From NCBI RefSeq assembly GCF_001548375.1, contig NZ_AP017295.1, positions 4,250,501-4,314,500 of the forward strand: 64,000 nucleotides of DNA, in the 5' to 3' direction. The stretch comes from Nostoc sp. NIES-3756. GTDB lineage: Bacteria > Cyanobacteriota > Cyanobacteriia > Cyanobacteriales > Nostocaceae. The notes under the pieces are model-generated. The model had not been told where the DNA came from. It searched no databases and saw only the letters and a list, made by a program, of their open reading frames with translations. Both the position numbers and the translations under genes were made by a program. Within the stretch, counting starts at the first letter, position 1. The number at the start of each line of letters is the position of its first letter. Below are positions 43,041 to 52,985 of the stretch, in pieces.

Positions 43041-44441
43041 GTGACAGATGTGAACAATTTAAACACCACTATTGGAGATGTTTCTCGTAGAGAATTGCGT
43101 GATTTAGTGCGAACTCAACTGCGAATTTTGCTGGATGCAGGCGATTTACAGGGAGCAAAAGCCATTCTTGTACCTGTACAGCCTGCGGATATTGCCGAAG
43201 CAATTGAAGGTTTGCCAGAGACTATGCACGCTTTGGCTTTTCGCCTACTTTCTAAGGATGAGGCGATTGAGGTTTATGAGTATCTCGACTACAGCGTTCA
43301 AGAAAGATTAATTGCCGAACTGAAAAGTCAAGAAGTCCGCGATATCGTTGATCAAATGTCTTCTGATGACCGGGCTAGGTTATTTGATGAGTTACCAGCC
43401 AAGGTTGTCAATCATCTATTAGAACAACTCAGCCCAACAGAACGTCAAGCTACAGCTTTAATGTTGGGTTACGAAGCCGATACGGCTGGGCGCATTATGA
43501 CTCTAGAGTTCATTGCCCTGAAAGACAGCATGACGGTAGGGCAAGCCCTAGAGCGTATTCGGAGCCTAGCTAATGCCAGTGAGATGATTTACTATCTTTA
43601 CGTTACTGATCAGGCACGACGCTTAATGGGAATTGTCTCGCTGCGTGAGTTGGTGACATCCCAGCCAGAACAAACAATTGGCGAGGTGATGACTCGTGAT
43701 GTAATTTTTGTCAATACTGATACCCACCAAGAAGAAGTAGCCAAGTTGATTCAACGGTATGATTTTTTAGCTGTTCCTGTTGTGGATAGGCAACAGCTTT
43801 TAGTGGGGATAGTCACGGTTGATGATGTGATTGATATTCTGCAAGAGGAAACCACTAAAGATATCTATGCTTTAGGTGGTGGTGTGCAGTCCAGTGGTGA
43901 CAATTACTTCCAAATGAATTTACTGGAAGTTGCCCGTAAGCGAGTTTTGTGGTTATTTGTACTATTAATCACGAATACCGTCACTGGCACAATTATTAAG
44001 TCTCAGGAGGACATATTAACTCAAGTAGTAACGCTGACAGCATTTATTCCCCTGTTGACTGGGACTGGCGGTAATGTGGGGGCGCAGTCTTCCACAGTAG
44101 TGATTCGCGGGATGAATACAGAAGAAATACGATCGCTCGGCCCGTTGCAAGTGATAGGCAGGGAAGCGATCGCTGGTGCGTTGTTAGGGGGTATGTTAGG
44201 TACTATTGCTACTATCTGGGCTTATTTTCTCCAGGGTCGATTTGAAGTAGCGATCGCAGTTGGTGTTAGTCTCATAGCCATCTCGATTTTAGCTTCTGTT
44301 TCCGGTTCAGCACTGCCATTTTTATTTCGCTTTTTGCGTTTAGATCCGGCTTTAATGTCAGCCCCATTTATCACTACAGCAGTTGACGTACTCGGAGTTC
44401 TAATTTACTTCAACTTGGCACGGATAATTTTAAGGTTGTGA
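43041..44441 (+). CDS. mgtE: magnesium transporter MgtE
   Basis: A 466-residue Mg channel. An N-terminal helical domain (ELRDLVRTQLRILLDAGDLQ to about 130) is followed by two CBS domains (about 135-265: AGRIMTLEFIALKDSMTVG, IGEVMTRDVIFVNTD). Five transmembrane helices begin near 290, with the pore motif FIPLLTGTGGNVGAQSSTV. The N and CBS domains sense Mg and gate the pore. It starts at GTG 43041 with a GAGGAAGGTG upstream. Monocistronic, followed by heptamer repeats. Confidence 0.95.
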   Translation: MTDVNNLNTTIGDVSRRELRDLVRTQLRILLDAGDLQGAKAILVPVQPADIAEAIEGLPETMHALAFRLLSKDEAIEVYEYLDYSVQERLIAELKSQEVRDIVDQMSSDDRARLFDELPAKVVNHLLEQLSPTERQATALMLGYEADTAGRIMTLEFIALKDSMTVGQALERIRSLANASEMIYYLYVTDQARRLMGIVSLRELVTSQPEQTIGEVMTRDVIFVNTDTHQEEVAKLIQRYDFLAVPVVDRQQLLVGIVTVDDVIDILQEETTKDIYALGGGVQSSGDNYFQMNLLEVARKRVLWLFVLLITNTVTGTIIKSQEDILTQVVTLTAFIPLLTGTGGNVGAQSSTVVIRGMNTEEIRSLGPLQVIGREAIAGALLGGMLGTIATIWAYFLQGRFEVAIAVGVSLIAISILASVSGSALPFLFRFLRLDPALMSAPFITTAVDVLGVLIYFNLARIILRL

Positions 44442-44526
44442 ACTGTTAATATCGCAGAAGCCAGAAGATAATAACTGTTGACTGTTGACTATGGACTAAT
44501 GACTAATGACTAATGACCAATGACAT

Positions 44527-44784
44527 TTACAATTCTGTAGCCGTATCAGGAGCGACAATTTCACCAGTTCCTAATTCGAGTATCATGTCTTGGTCTGTGA
44601 TTAATTCGTTCAATTCTTTAACCTGCAAATTCATTTCCTCACACGCTTTTCTCAGTTCTCGTGCGAATTTATTTAAGTCCTCGCCATACCCACATTGATA
44701 AGCCGCAGTTTCTATTCCCTGTTTGGCATTTGCCCTCGCACAATCTACTAACTCTGTGCCGTGTAATGGTTTTAGGGATGCCAT
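44527..44784 (-). CDS. conserved hypothetical protein, 85 aa
   Basis: An 85-residue soluble protein: GTELVDCARANAKQGIETAAYQ at the front and a charged helix EDLNKFARELRKACEEMNLQ in the middle, likely coiled coil. It ends in an acidic tail. No function recognised. The ATG at 44784 has a purine-rich upstream stretch (AAGAAAAAAAAC). Good coding composition suggests a real gene. It stands alone between mgtE (convergent) and the dehydrogenase. Confidence 0.65.
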   Translation of the reverse strand: MASLKPLHGTELVDCARANAKQGIETAAYQCGYGEDLNKFARELRKACEEMNLQVKELNELITDQDMILELGTGEIVAPDTATEL

Positions 44785-44947
44785 AAGCCGTTTTTTTTCT
44801 TAAATGTTCCTTATTATATATAGCAATTGTTCAGTATTAAATCATCTCTCTGTTGGCAGACAAAAAAGGGGAGTAGGAGTGGGTAATTTGTTTTTACTAT
44901 TACCCATTACCCATTACCAACCTAGTTCAAAACCTTCCCCTAACTCT

Positions 44948-45805
44948 TTAACCGTTAACTACTTCACCACCATTAGGATGTAAAACTTGACCGGACATAT
45001 AAGAAGAGTCATCAGAAGCTAAAAACACATAGCTTGGCGCAACTTCTTCTGGTTGTCCTGCGCGTTGCATTGGTACTTGTTTACCAAAGCTTTCTACTTT
45101 TTCCTCTGGGAATGTAGAGGGAATTAAAGGTGTCCAAATGGGGCCGGGTGCAACAGCATTAACTCTTATGCCCTGGCTAACTAAATTTTGTGACAAGGAA
45201 CGGGTAAAAGCAACAATTGCTCCTTTTGTTGCAGAGTAATCGAGCAATTGAGGACTGCCTTTATAAGCTGTAACTGATGTGGTATTGATAATTGCACTAC
45301 CTTGTTTCAGGTGCTTAAGTGCAGCTTTGGTTAAGTAGAACATGGAAAAAATGTTAGTCTGGAATGTCCGTTCTAACTGTTCAGCCGTAATATCTTCGAT
45401 GCTTTTTTGGGGATGTTGTTCAGCTGCATTATTAATGAGAATATCTAGTTTACCGAACTCATCTACTGTTTGTTGGATAGCACGCTGACAAAAACTTTCA
45501 TCAGTAATATCTCCGGCGATCGCTACTGCACGCCGTCCATATTCTTCCACTGAATTTTTGGTTTCTTCTGCGTCGCTGTGTTCGCTGAGATAAACAAACG
45601 CTACATCTGCACCTTCTTTCGCAAATGCGATCGCCACAGCACGACCAATTCCACTATCACCACCCGTAATCAAGGCAACTTTATCTTTTAACTTACCACT
45701 ACCCTGATATTTCTCATCATCTGCTTTGGGTCTTGGCTGCATTTTGGATTCTGTTCCAGGTGGCTGCTGTTGCTGTGGTGGTTGTAATGTTTGATTTTCT
45801 GGCAT
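44948..45805 (-). CDS. short-chain dehydrogenase/reductase (YdaD/GSP39-like)
   Basis: An NAD(P)-dependent SDR of about 285 residues with a Pro/Gln-rich N-terminal arm (NQTLQPPQQQQPPG), as in the general stress protein 39 group. The cofactor motif is ALITGGDSGIGRAVAIAF, followed by NNAAEQHP. The catalytic Ser-Tyr-Lys appears in INTTSVTAYKGSPQLLDYSA and SATKGAI. The substrate is unknown. I start at ATG 45805, preceded by AAGAGAAAG, since the frame's first 25 residues to 45880 run through AT-rich spacer. Confidence 0.9.
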   Translation of the reverse strand: MPENQTLQPPQQQQPPGTESKMQPRPKADDEKYQGSGKLKDKVALITGGDSGIGRAVAIAFAKEGADVAFVYLSEHSDAEETKNSVEEYGRRAVAIAGDITDESFCQRAIQQTVDEFGKLDILINNAAEQHPQKSIEDITAEQLERTFQTNIFSMFYLTKAALKHLKQGSAIINTTSVTAYKGSPQLLDYSATKGAIVAFTRSLSQNLVSQGIRVNAVAPGPIWTPLIPSTFPEEKVESFGKQVPMQRAGQPEEVAPSYVFLASDDSSYMSGQVLHPNGGEVVNG

Positions 45806-46319
45806 GTCTTTCTCTTGGTAAGATTTCAGCAATTTATTCTCAGAGATTAAAAAATTAATTGCCTTTTTTAATCCCCACAATTAAACCTTGGATCGACAAC
45901 TCAACCCAAGGTTTAATTGTGCTTTTGCTCTCACTTGCAACTTGCAAGTTTACGCATTTTTACCCCGGATGCTAGCCAAACATATTAATGGCTGGCTAAT
46001 ATACATAACTAACAATATTGCTCCTCACACCCAACACACAAGGATTAATTCGACTACGGAAAACAAGTACAAAACTCTCTTTCGATGCAGGATTGCTCCT
46101 ATTCATCTGCCTTAAAATTAACTATTATGTAATTATTATTTATCGGTCTTTAGGTGGAAACCAAACTTATTTATTATCAATCCACGGGGAGAAAAAATTA
46201 GCAAGCAGGAGGTACAAGCATTTAGGCATAATTTGTATTTATAAAACCTATAGATTTTCTCCTGGTTTCAACTTCAGGTGGCATTGCCCAACTTACAGCA
46301 CTAATAACCAACTAATATT
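45806..46319. other. intergenic region with a perfect 16-bp inverted repeat
   Basis: No convincing gene is present. At 45876-45891 and 45906-45921 stand perfect inverted arms (CACAATTAAACCTTGG and its complement) separated by 14 nt. They lie 71 bp before the dehydrogenase start and about 400 bp before the methyltransferase. The structure is not followed by a T run. It could be an operator-type palindrome or the ends of a very small element. Confidence 0.6.
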
Positions 46320-46982
46320 ATGACAACTCGGACTCTGGGCATCCCAGCAAACTTATATGACTATTTGCTATCTATTTCTTTACGGGAACCAGAAATATTA
46401 ACCCAATTACGCAACCAAACAGCCCAGCATCCTGTGGGAAGAATGCAGATAGCGCCAGAACAAGGACAATTTATGGCGTTGCTAGTGCAGTTAATTGGGG
46501 CAAAAAAAACTTTAGAAGTGGGAGTATTTACAGGCTACAGTGCGTTGATCGTTGCACTAGCTTTACCTCCTGAGGGGAAGGTAGTAGCTTGTGATATTAG
46601 TGCAGAGTTTACCGCCATCGCCCAACGTTATTGGCAACAAGCCAAGGTAGCCCATAAAATCGACCTCCACCTCGCCCCAGCTTTGGAAACGTTAGATAAA
46701 TTACTTGCAGCAGGCGAAGCCGAAACTTTTGACTTTGCCTTTATTGATGCTGATAAAAGCAACTATGATAATTATTATGAGCGATCGCTCCAATTAATCC
46801 GTCCAGGCGGTCTAATTGCTATTGATAATGTTCTTTGGTCTGGTAGAGTCGCAGACCCCCAAGTGCAAGATAATCGTACTAAAAAAATCCGCGCCTTTAA
46901 CGAAAAGTTACTACAAGACCAGCGCATCAGTTTAAGTCTCGTCCCTATCGGCGATGGCTTAACTTTAGCTAGAAAGAATTGA
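46320..46982 (+). CDS. class I SAM-dependent O-methyltransferase (CCoAOMT-like)
   Basis: A 220-residue cation-dependent O-methyltransferase of the caffeoyl-CoA OMT type. The SAM site is KKTLEVGVFTGYSALIVALA (about 61-80). FDFAFIDADKSNYDNYYE (about 139-156) holds the metal-binding Asp residues, and RPGGLIAIDNVLWSGRV completes the site. These enzymes methylate catechol-type hydroxyls. The natural substrate in cyanobacteria is uncertain, with mycosporine or flavonoid-like compounds as options. Not in an operon. Confidence 0.92.
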   Translation: MTTRTLGIPANLYDYLLSISLREPEILTQLRNQTAQHPVGRMQIAPEQGQFMALLVQLIGAKKTLEVGVFTGYSALIVALALPPEGKVVACDISAEFTAIAQRYWQQAKVAHKIDLHLAPALETLDKLLAAGEAETFDFAFIDADKSNYDNYYERSLQLIRPGGLIAIDNVLWSGRVADPQVQDNRTKKIRAFNEKLLQDQRISLSLVPIGDGLTLARKN

Positions 46983-47090
46983 AAACTAACTTTTAATTCC
47001 TAGTAATGTAGCTTTTTGAATAAACTACCCACACTGATCCTTATGGTTTCAGTGCAAGTTGCCTTGCGAAAACTGGTGAAATATTATAAT

Positions 47091-47103
47091 AATGATTATC
47101 ATT
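47091..47103 (+). promoter_or_regulatory. Zur/Fur-type operator upstream of hemB
   Basis: AATGATTATCATT is a near-perfect 6-1-6 palindrome ending 13 bp before the hemB ATG, embedded in TAATAATGATTATCATTTTA. It fits the shared Zur/Fur box type of cyanobacteria. A similar sequence stands before the CobW gene at 50726. Which regulator binds cannot be told from sequence. Confidence 0.65.
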
Positions 47104-47107
47104 TTAA

Positions 47108-48109
<1,002 letters not shown>

Positions 48110-48155
48110 GTGGGGAACTGTTAACGGTTGACTGTTGACCAATGACCAATGACCA

Positions 48156-48864
48156 ATGACTAAAAAAATTGACCTAGCTATTGTTGGTGCAGGGCCTCAT
48201 GCTCTGACTTTAACTACCCATTTACTGCAAAAACGGCAGTCTATCAAGGGTAGATTTTCAGTATATGACCCCAGTGGTATGTGGATGAGTCGCTGGAAGC
48301 AGCAATTTACAGCTTTGGAAATTCCTTATTTACGTTCCCCCGCAGTCCATCATCCAGACCCCAACCCCTTTGCTTTACGGAAATTTACAGAATCTCGTCC
48401 CCATGAGTTATTTCCCCCCTACGATTTACCGGGGACGCAACTATTTGATGATTTTTGTCAGGATGTAATAAAAGTCCGCCAGTTGCAAGACCAAGTTATT
48501 CCTTTAGCAGTCAAGAGTATTCAACCCTTACCTGATCATCTGCATCCTCAATTCCGCCTCGGTTTGCAAGATGGACAAGAGGTAGTTGCACGGCGGATAG
48601 TGTTGGCTACTGGTAGCGCTCAACGTCAAACACCTAATTGGGTAAATCAAATTCAAACACCGTACCCACAAGATAGACTTTGCCACTCTCAAACAATAGA
48701 TTTACGCAAATTGCTATTAGCGGGTAAGAAAGTGTTAATTGTTGGTGGCGGGTTGACGAGTGGACATTTAGCGGTGGGTGCTATTTCTCGCGGTGCGAAG
48801 GTGCATTTACTAATTCGGCGACAGCTAGCAGAAAAGTTATTTGATGCAGAACCGGGTTGGTTAG
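48156..48864 (+). pseudogene. FAD/NAD(P)-binding oxidoreductase, 5' part, interrupted by an IS element
   Basis: The first 236 codons of a lysine/ornithine monooxygenase-like FAD protein: DLAIVGAGPHALTLTTHLLQ at the start, GMWMSRWKQQFTALEIPYLR, and a second nucleotide site KVLIVGGGLTSGHLAVGAIS near residue 193. At 48865 an insertion sequence begins, and the open frame runs 22 more codons into it (to 48932) before stopping. The 3' part resumes at 50048. Joining the halves with one copy of the target duplication restores a continuous 410-residue frame. Confidence 0.85.
48855..48864 (+). repeat. 10-bp target site duplication, left copy
   Basis: GGTTGGTTAG stands directly before the left IS end and again at 50038-50047 directly after the right end. 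The 10-bp length fits ISAs1-type insertion. Confidence 0.85.
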
Positions 48865-48938
48865 TAGGGCTAATTCATTGTAAAGAGAGAAAAATTAAAC
48901 TAGAAATAACTTCTACCCTAAGTATATTTTGATGTCAA

Positions 48939-49493
48939 ATGAGTAGTTTGATAGCGGCATTACAAGGCATAGAAGACTATCGCGCTCCTCGTGGAAAACG
49001 TTATCCATTATGGGTGATGCTATTATTAGTGATTTTAGGAACGTTGAGTGAGTGCTATGGATATGCTGCACTAGAAGACTTTTGTGTGCGACATTATGCA
49101 GCATTGTCCGAAAAGTTAGGGATAACATACAAACGTTTACCGAGTGACTCAACATTTCGGCGACTGTTTGAGCAATTAGATTTTGAAAAACTTACAGACT
49201 GCTTTGTGACGTGGGCAAAAGCTGGGACTCACCTCGGTCCAGGTTCTTGGTTAGCAGTGGATGGAAAAAGCATCAAAAGTACAGTTAAAGCATACAATCA
49301 GTCCTACCAAAACTTTGTCAACGTCGTCTCAGTGTATAGCCATCAGCAAGGAGTGGTCGTTGCCCTCAAGCAATTCCAGAACCATGAACAAAGTGAAATC
49401 AAAGTTTTAGAAAAACTATTAGAAACTTTGAATTTCACTGGTGTAGTGTTTACATGTGATGCTTTGCATTGTCAAAAAAAACTGTGCAGTTAA
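48939..49493 (+). CDS. ISAs1-family transposase, N-terminal frame
   Basis: A 184-codon frame: IAALQGIEDYRAPRGKRYPL, the DDE_Tnp_ISAs1 N-terminal domain, LPSDSTFRRLFEQLDFEK and the first catalytic Asp in WLAVDGKSIKS (about 105-115). The second catalytic Asp is in FTCDALHCQKK at the very end. After CAA AAA AAA the zero frame stops five codons later (KLCS). The catalytic Glu lies in the next frame, so this product alone would be inactive. Confidence 0.88.
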   Translation: MSSLIAALQGIEDYRAPRGKRYPLWVMLLLVILGTLSECYGYAALEDFCVRHYAALSEKLGITYKRLPSDSTFRRLFEQLDFEKLTDCFVTWAKAGTHLGPGSWLAVDGKSIKSTVKAYNQSYQNFVNVVSVYSHQQGVVVALKQFQNHEQSEIKVLEKLLETLNFTGVVFTCDALHCQKKLCS

Positions 49494-50032
49494 TTGTTAA
49501 CAGTGGTAATGATTACTTAGTAGGCATCAAGGGTAATCAACCCAAACTCTTGAGTTATGCACAAACACTGGCAAAACAACTTCTCCCAAATACTATTGAC
49601 ATTCAAATCGAACGCACACGTGGACGTGTTGTTCAACGTACTGTCAAAGTTTATGAACTCATAGATGGTATTGACCCCAGTTGGGAAAAGGCGCAAAGTT
49701 TGATTGTTGTTGAGCGTCAGGGTATTAGAGATGGGCAATCTTTTGAAACAATTAGTTACTATCTTAGTAGTCTCAAAACATCTGCTATCCATTTTGCTCA
49801 AGCTATTCGTGGACACCGGGACATTGAAAACGGATTGCATTGGGTCAAAGATGTTGTGTTTGGGGAAGACACTGCACCTTTTTGTGCCTATAATGCTGCT
49901 ACTAACTGGTCTATTATTCGTACTTTTGTGATTAATCTACTCCGTGCAAAGGGTTATCGCTCATTGACCAAAGCACAGAGATTTCTATGTCATGATCTGG
50001 AACAGCTTTTTTCTCTTTTCACAATGAATTAG
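49469..50032 (+). CDS. ISAs1-family transposase, C-terminal frame (-1)
   Basis: The -1 frame continues the transposase: KKTVQLIVNSGNDYLVGIKG, NQPKLLSY and the catalytic Glu in HRDIENGLHWVKDVVFGED (about 122-140). It ends inside the right inverted repeat. The two frames overlap at an eight-A run (49474-49481); A AAA AAA is a classic slippery heptamer. Either programmed slippage produces the joined 364-residue enzyme, or one A has been lost and the copy is dead. The TTG shown as start is not expected to be used. Confidence 0.85.
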   Translation: MSKKTVQLIVNSGNDYLVGIKGNQPKLLSYAQTLAKQLLPNTIDIQIERTRGRVVQRTVKVYELIDGIDPSWEKAQSLIVVERQGIRDGQSFETISYYLSSLKTSAIHFAQAIRGHRDIENGLHWVKDVVFGEDTAPFCAYNAATNWSIIRTFVINLLRAKGYRSLTKAQRFLCHDLEQLFSLFTMN

Positions 50033-50037
50033 CCCTA

Positions 50038-50047
50038 GGTTGGTTAG
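50038..50047 (+). repeat. 10-bp target site duplication, right copy
   Basis: GGTTGGTTAG, identical to 48855-48864 and immediately outside the right end of the IS. Confidence 0.85.
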
Positions 50048-50571
50048 GGCCAAAGTACCTCAAGGATTTTTTTGCTCAATCAGATTGGCAACAACGTTTT
50101 ACCATGATTCAGCAGGCTAGAAATGGTGGGTCGATGACTCCGGCGATCGCCACCCAATTAAGGCGACAAGCACGCCATGGTAACATCAGGATTGACGAAA
50201 ATTGCCAAGTCATCAAAGCCCAGTGGTTGGGTGAGAATTGGCTTGTAGAATGTAGCGATGGTAGCCAGCATGAGTGTGATTATATCTGGCTCTCGACTGG
50301 TACTAAATTTGATGTCACCACTGAACCCTTATTAAAAGATATTCTAGAGGCGTACCCTACCCCCATCATTCAAGGTTTGCCAGTCTTAGATACTTGTCTG
50401 CGTTGGCCTGGGTGTGAATTGTTCATTATGGGTGGTTTAGCCGCCTTGCAAGTAGGGCCGACAGCCAGAAATTTATCAGGTGCAAGGATGGCTTGTGAGA
50501 AAATTGTCCCCGCCATTGTCAAACCGAGTGTAGCCTTTTCCCCCAGCATTATGGGAGTGCAAGCAAGTTAA
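50048..50571 (+). pseudogene. FAD/NAD(P)-binding oxidoreductase, 3' part after the IS
   Basis: The remaining 174 codons of the interrupted oxidoreductase: GPKYLKDFFAQSDWQQRFTM, an internal ATG at 50104, DYIWLSTGTKFD and the C-terminal FAD contact LFIMGGLAALQVGPTARNLS. Its frame fits exactly the 5' part if the IS plus one target copy is removed. On its own it lacks both Rossmann motifs and should be inactive. Confidence 0.85.
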
Positions 50572-50725
50572 ACTTTCAAGGCTGGTAAACCAAGGCTGTC
50601 TTTTAAGTCTGGGTGTAAGGGTATAGAGCTTTTAAACCCCTACACCCCTTCACCCTTAGTTTTTCGTGGCATAAGTCTTACCCATCACAAAGTATCTTGC
50701 CAAAGCAGAGTGTTTTTAGCTAATA

Positions 50726-50742
50726 TGATAACGATTCTCATT
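50726..50742 (+). promoter_or_regulatory. Zur/Fur-type operator upstream of the CobW-like GTPase
   Basis: TGATAACGATTCTCATT shares the TGATAAxGATTxTCATT plan of the hemB box (47091) and of known cyanobacterial Zur/Fur sites. It lies 59 bp before the chosen ATG, consistent with overlapping the promoter. Confidence 0.65.
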
Positions 50743-50801
50743 CCCTTCTCGGTTTGAGAGATGAATATATTTACACCTATTCAGCAAAGGAATTGATTGA
50801 G

Positions 50802-51842
50802 ATGAATACTATCGCTGCACCAGATAACGAGATAATCACTGAAGTTCCTAAACGAGGAATGCCTGTGACTATTATCACAGGATTTCTGGGCAGTGGTAAA
50901 ACTACACTACTTAACCAAATTCTCAAAAATAAGCAAGATTTAAAAGTAGCTGTTTTAGTAAATGAATTTGGTGATATTAATATTGATAGCCAACTGTTAG
51001 TTTCCGTAGACCAAGATATGCTCGAACTGAGCAATGGCTGTATATGCTGTACTATTAATGATGGTCTAGTGGATGCTGTTTATCGAGTTTTAGAAAGAGA
51101 AGAACGTATTGACTATTTGGTAATTGAAACTACTGGTGTAGCAGATCCATTGCCGATTATTTTGACTTTCTTGGGTACAGAACTACGAGATTTAACCAAC
51201 CTTGACTCAATTATTACTTTGGTAGATGCTGAAGCTTTTACCCCTAACCATTTTGAGAGTGAAGCAGCATTAAAACAAATTATCTATAGTGATATTATTC
51301 TCCTCAATAAAACAGACATTGCTCCTCCAGAAAAAATCAAAGATATAGAAGAATATATTGCTAGTGTAAAAGAGGGGGTGAGAATTTTACGCACTCAATA
51401 TGGTCAGGTGGCACTACCATTAATTTTAGGTTTAGGGTTAACTCCAACAGATGAATATATTGCTGAGGATGTAGATAATCACCACGTAGATGAACACCAT
51501 CATCACCACCACGACCACGAGCATGAACATCATCATGAGCATCACTCGCATCATTTAGAAAATGATGGATTTATATCAGTTTCTTTCCAGTCTGATAGAC
51601 CCTTTGATGTTCATAAATTTGAAACTTTTCTCACGGAAGAAATGCCAAATAATGTTTTCCGGGCGAAGGGTATTTTATGGTTTAGTGATAGTGATTTACG
51701 TCATATTTTCCAATTAAGTGGGTCTCGCTATCACTTATATGCTGATGAATGGCGTACTCTCCCTAAAAATCAAGTAGTTTTTATTGGGAGAAAATTAAAT
51801 ACGCAACAAATATATACACAAATTAACAATTGTTTGGTCTGA
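50802..51842 (+). CDS. CobW/COG0523 G3E GTPase, putative zinc chaperone
   Basis: A 346-residue GTPase. G1 is GFLGSGKT (27-34), the metal motif is NGCICC (79-83: C80, C82, C83) and the NKTD-type base motif is LLNKTDI. Between G-domain and CobW C-terminal domain is a run of histidines (about 228-258, largely H with D/E) typical of zinc-handling members. The C-terminal domain holds GILWFSDSDLRH. With the operator upstream and hemB and folE beside it, a role in supplying zinc to enzymes during scarcity is likely. ATG 50802 is preceded by AAAGGAATTGATTGAG. Confidence 0.92.
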   Translation: MNTIAAPDNEIITEVPKRGMPVTIITGFLGSGKTTLLNQILKNKQDLKVAVLVNEFGDINIDSQLLVSVDQDMLELSNGCICCTINDGLVDAVYRVLEREERIDYLVIETTGVADPLPIILTFLGTELRDLTNLDSIITLVDAEAFTPNHFESEAALKQIIYSDIILLNKTDIAPPEKIKDIEEYIASVKEGVRILRTQYGQVALPLILGLGLTPTDEYIAEDVDNHHVDEHHHHHHDHEHEHHHEHHSHHLENDGFISVSFQSDRPFDVHKFETFLTEEMPNNVFRAKGILWFSDSDLRHIFQLSGSRYHLYADEWRTLPKNQVVFIGRKLNTQQIYTQINNCLV

Positions 51843-52101
51843 TTAATTAGAGTTAAACAATTAACCAATTTAGTTAATAGGCATCAAACAATAATCCAGC
51901 TATTTGGAGATAAATTTCAGATGTATCTGTTTGTTGGCATCTGACAGATAAATGTACCGATTTAAGATATGTGTAAATTTATTATATTTGTTAATTTAGA
52001 AGCAATTATTAGCAAATATTAAAGCTCCATTTTTTAATAGTGATTTAGATATTTTTTGAACTATTAACTAATTCATAATCCCTACCAATTAAACAAACGA
52101 A

Positions 52102-52755
52102 ATGACTTTATCGACTCGTCCCGATAATAATTCTGCTGCTCAGATGATTTCGTCTTTATCTACTCAGCAACTACCAACTATCACAGAAGCAGAAATGGTG
52201 CAGGCTGTGCGAACATTGCTAATTGGACTAGGAGAAAATCCTGATCGAGAAGGGTTAAAAGATACTCCTAAGAGAGTTGTCAAAGCTCTGCAATTTCTCA
52301 CCAAAGGATATCATGAATCTTTAGATGAACTGCTGAACGGAGCAGTTTTTACAGAAGATGCTAATGAAATGGTATTAGTTCGGGACATCGATCTTTTTAG
52401 TTCTTGTGAGCATCATATTTTACCGATTATCGGCCGCGCTCATGTTGCCTATATTCCTAATGGTAAGGTGATAGGGTTATCGAAAATAGCTCGCATTTGT
52501 GAAATGTACGCTCGGCGTTTACAAGTGCAAGAACGTCTTACACTCCAAATTGCTGATGCGTTGCAAGGTTTGCTCAAACCCCAAGGGGTTGCAGTTGTCA
52601 TAGAAGCAACTCATATGTGTATGGTGATGCGAGGTGTGCAGAAACCCGGATCTTGGACTGTTACCAGTGCAATGCGTGGTGTGTTTGCCCAAGATGCGCG
52701 GACTCGTGAGGAGTTTATGAATTTGGTACGACACAACGCTCATTTTCACTCTTAA
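52102..52755 (+). CDS. folE: GTP cyclohydrolase I (FolE)
   Basis: A 217-residue enzyme that opens GTP to dihydroneopterin triphosphate for folate and pterins. All three zinc ligands are present: C102 and H105 in SSCEHH, C173 in [26 protein letters not shown] and the AMRGVF end are typical. It is therefore the ordinary zinc enzyme (type IA), and a good candidate client for the neighbouring CobW-type GTPase. No clear operator stands before it; a 259-bp AT-rich gap separates it from cobW. A good terminator follows. Confidence 0.94.
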   Translation: MTLSTRPDNNSAAQMISSLSTQQLPTITEAEMVQAVRTLLIGLGENPDREGLKDTPKRVVKALQFLTKGYHESLDELLNGAVFTEDANEMVLVRDIDLFSSCEHHILPIIGRAHVAYIPNGKVIGLSKIARICEMYARRLQVQERLTLQIADALQGLLKPQGVAVVIEATHMCMVMRGVQKPGSWTVTSAMRGVFAQDARTREEFMNLVRHNAHFHS

Positions 52756-52784
52756 GTTTCGGCTGAAGTAGACGTTGATTTGTT

Positions 52785-52823
52785 ATGTAGAGACAGGACA
52801 TTTCTTGTCTCTACATTATTTAT
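52785..52823 (+). terminator. intrinsic terminator after folE
   Basis: ATGTAGAGACA (52785-52795) and TGTCTCTACAT (52806-52816) form an 11-bp perfect stem followed by TATTTATT, 29 bp after the folE stop. Confidence 0.75.
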
Positions 52824-52929
52824 TAGCAAATGGTCAAAAGGAATGCGCGGACAAGGATTTGGTCGTCGTTAACAATTGATTTTGTAGTAAGGACTTTAGT
52901 CCTTTTTTGAGGACTTGTAACTATTACCC

Positions 52930-52962
52930 AAAAACAATAAAGGGTGAGCAACTTGCCCACCC
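52930..52962 (-). terminator. intrinsic terminator of the atp genes
   Basis: On the minus strand GGGTGGGC-AAGTT-GCTCACCC forms a GC-rich 8-bp stem (one G-T pair), followed by TTTATTGTTTTT. It lies 24 bp after the epsilon stop. Confidence 0.8.
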
Positions 52963-52985
52963 TGCAAAACTTGGTACGTATGATT

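Larger units (their letters stand above)
48865..50037 (+). mobile_element. ISAs1-family insertion sequence, 1173 bp
   Basis: The element is bounded by 30-bp terminal inverted repeats (48865-48894 and 50008-50037) with two mismatches; both begin TAGGGCTAATTCATTGT. It is flanked by a perfect 10-bp direct repeat. It carries one transposase gene in two frames and nothing else. Clean ends and perfect target duplication indicate recent insertion. The family is assigned from the transposase sequence. Confidence 0.88.

Noticed and set aside
46015-46045. Possible Yfr1-type small RNA because of GCTCCTCACACCC
   Set aside because: The core is close to the Yfr1 motif, but the required downstream GC hairpin and T run are missing and the upstream hairpin is weak.
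52102-52755. Zinc-independent FolE (type IB) as expected in a zinc-sparing cluster
   Set aside because: The CEHH and THMC ligands are intact, so it is an ordinary zinc-dependent type IA enzyme.
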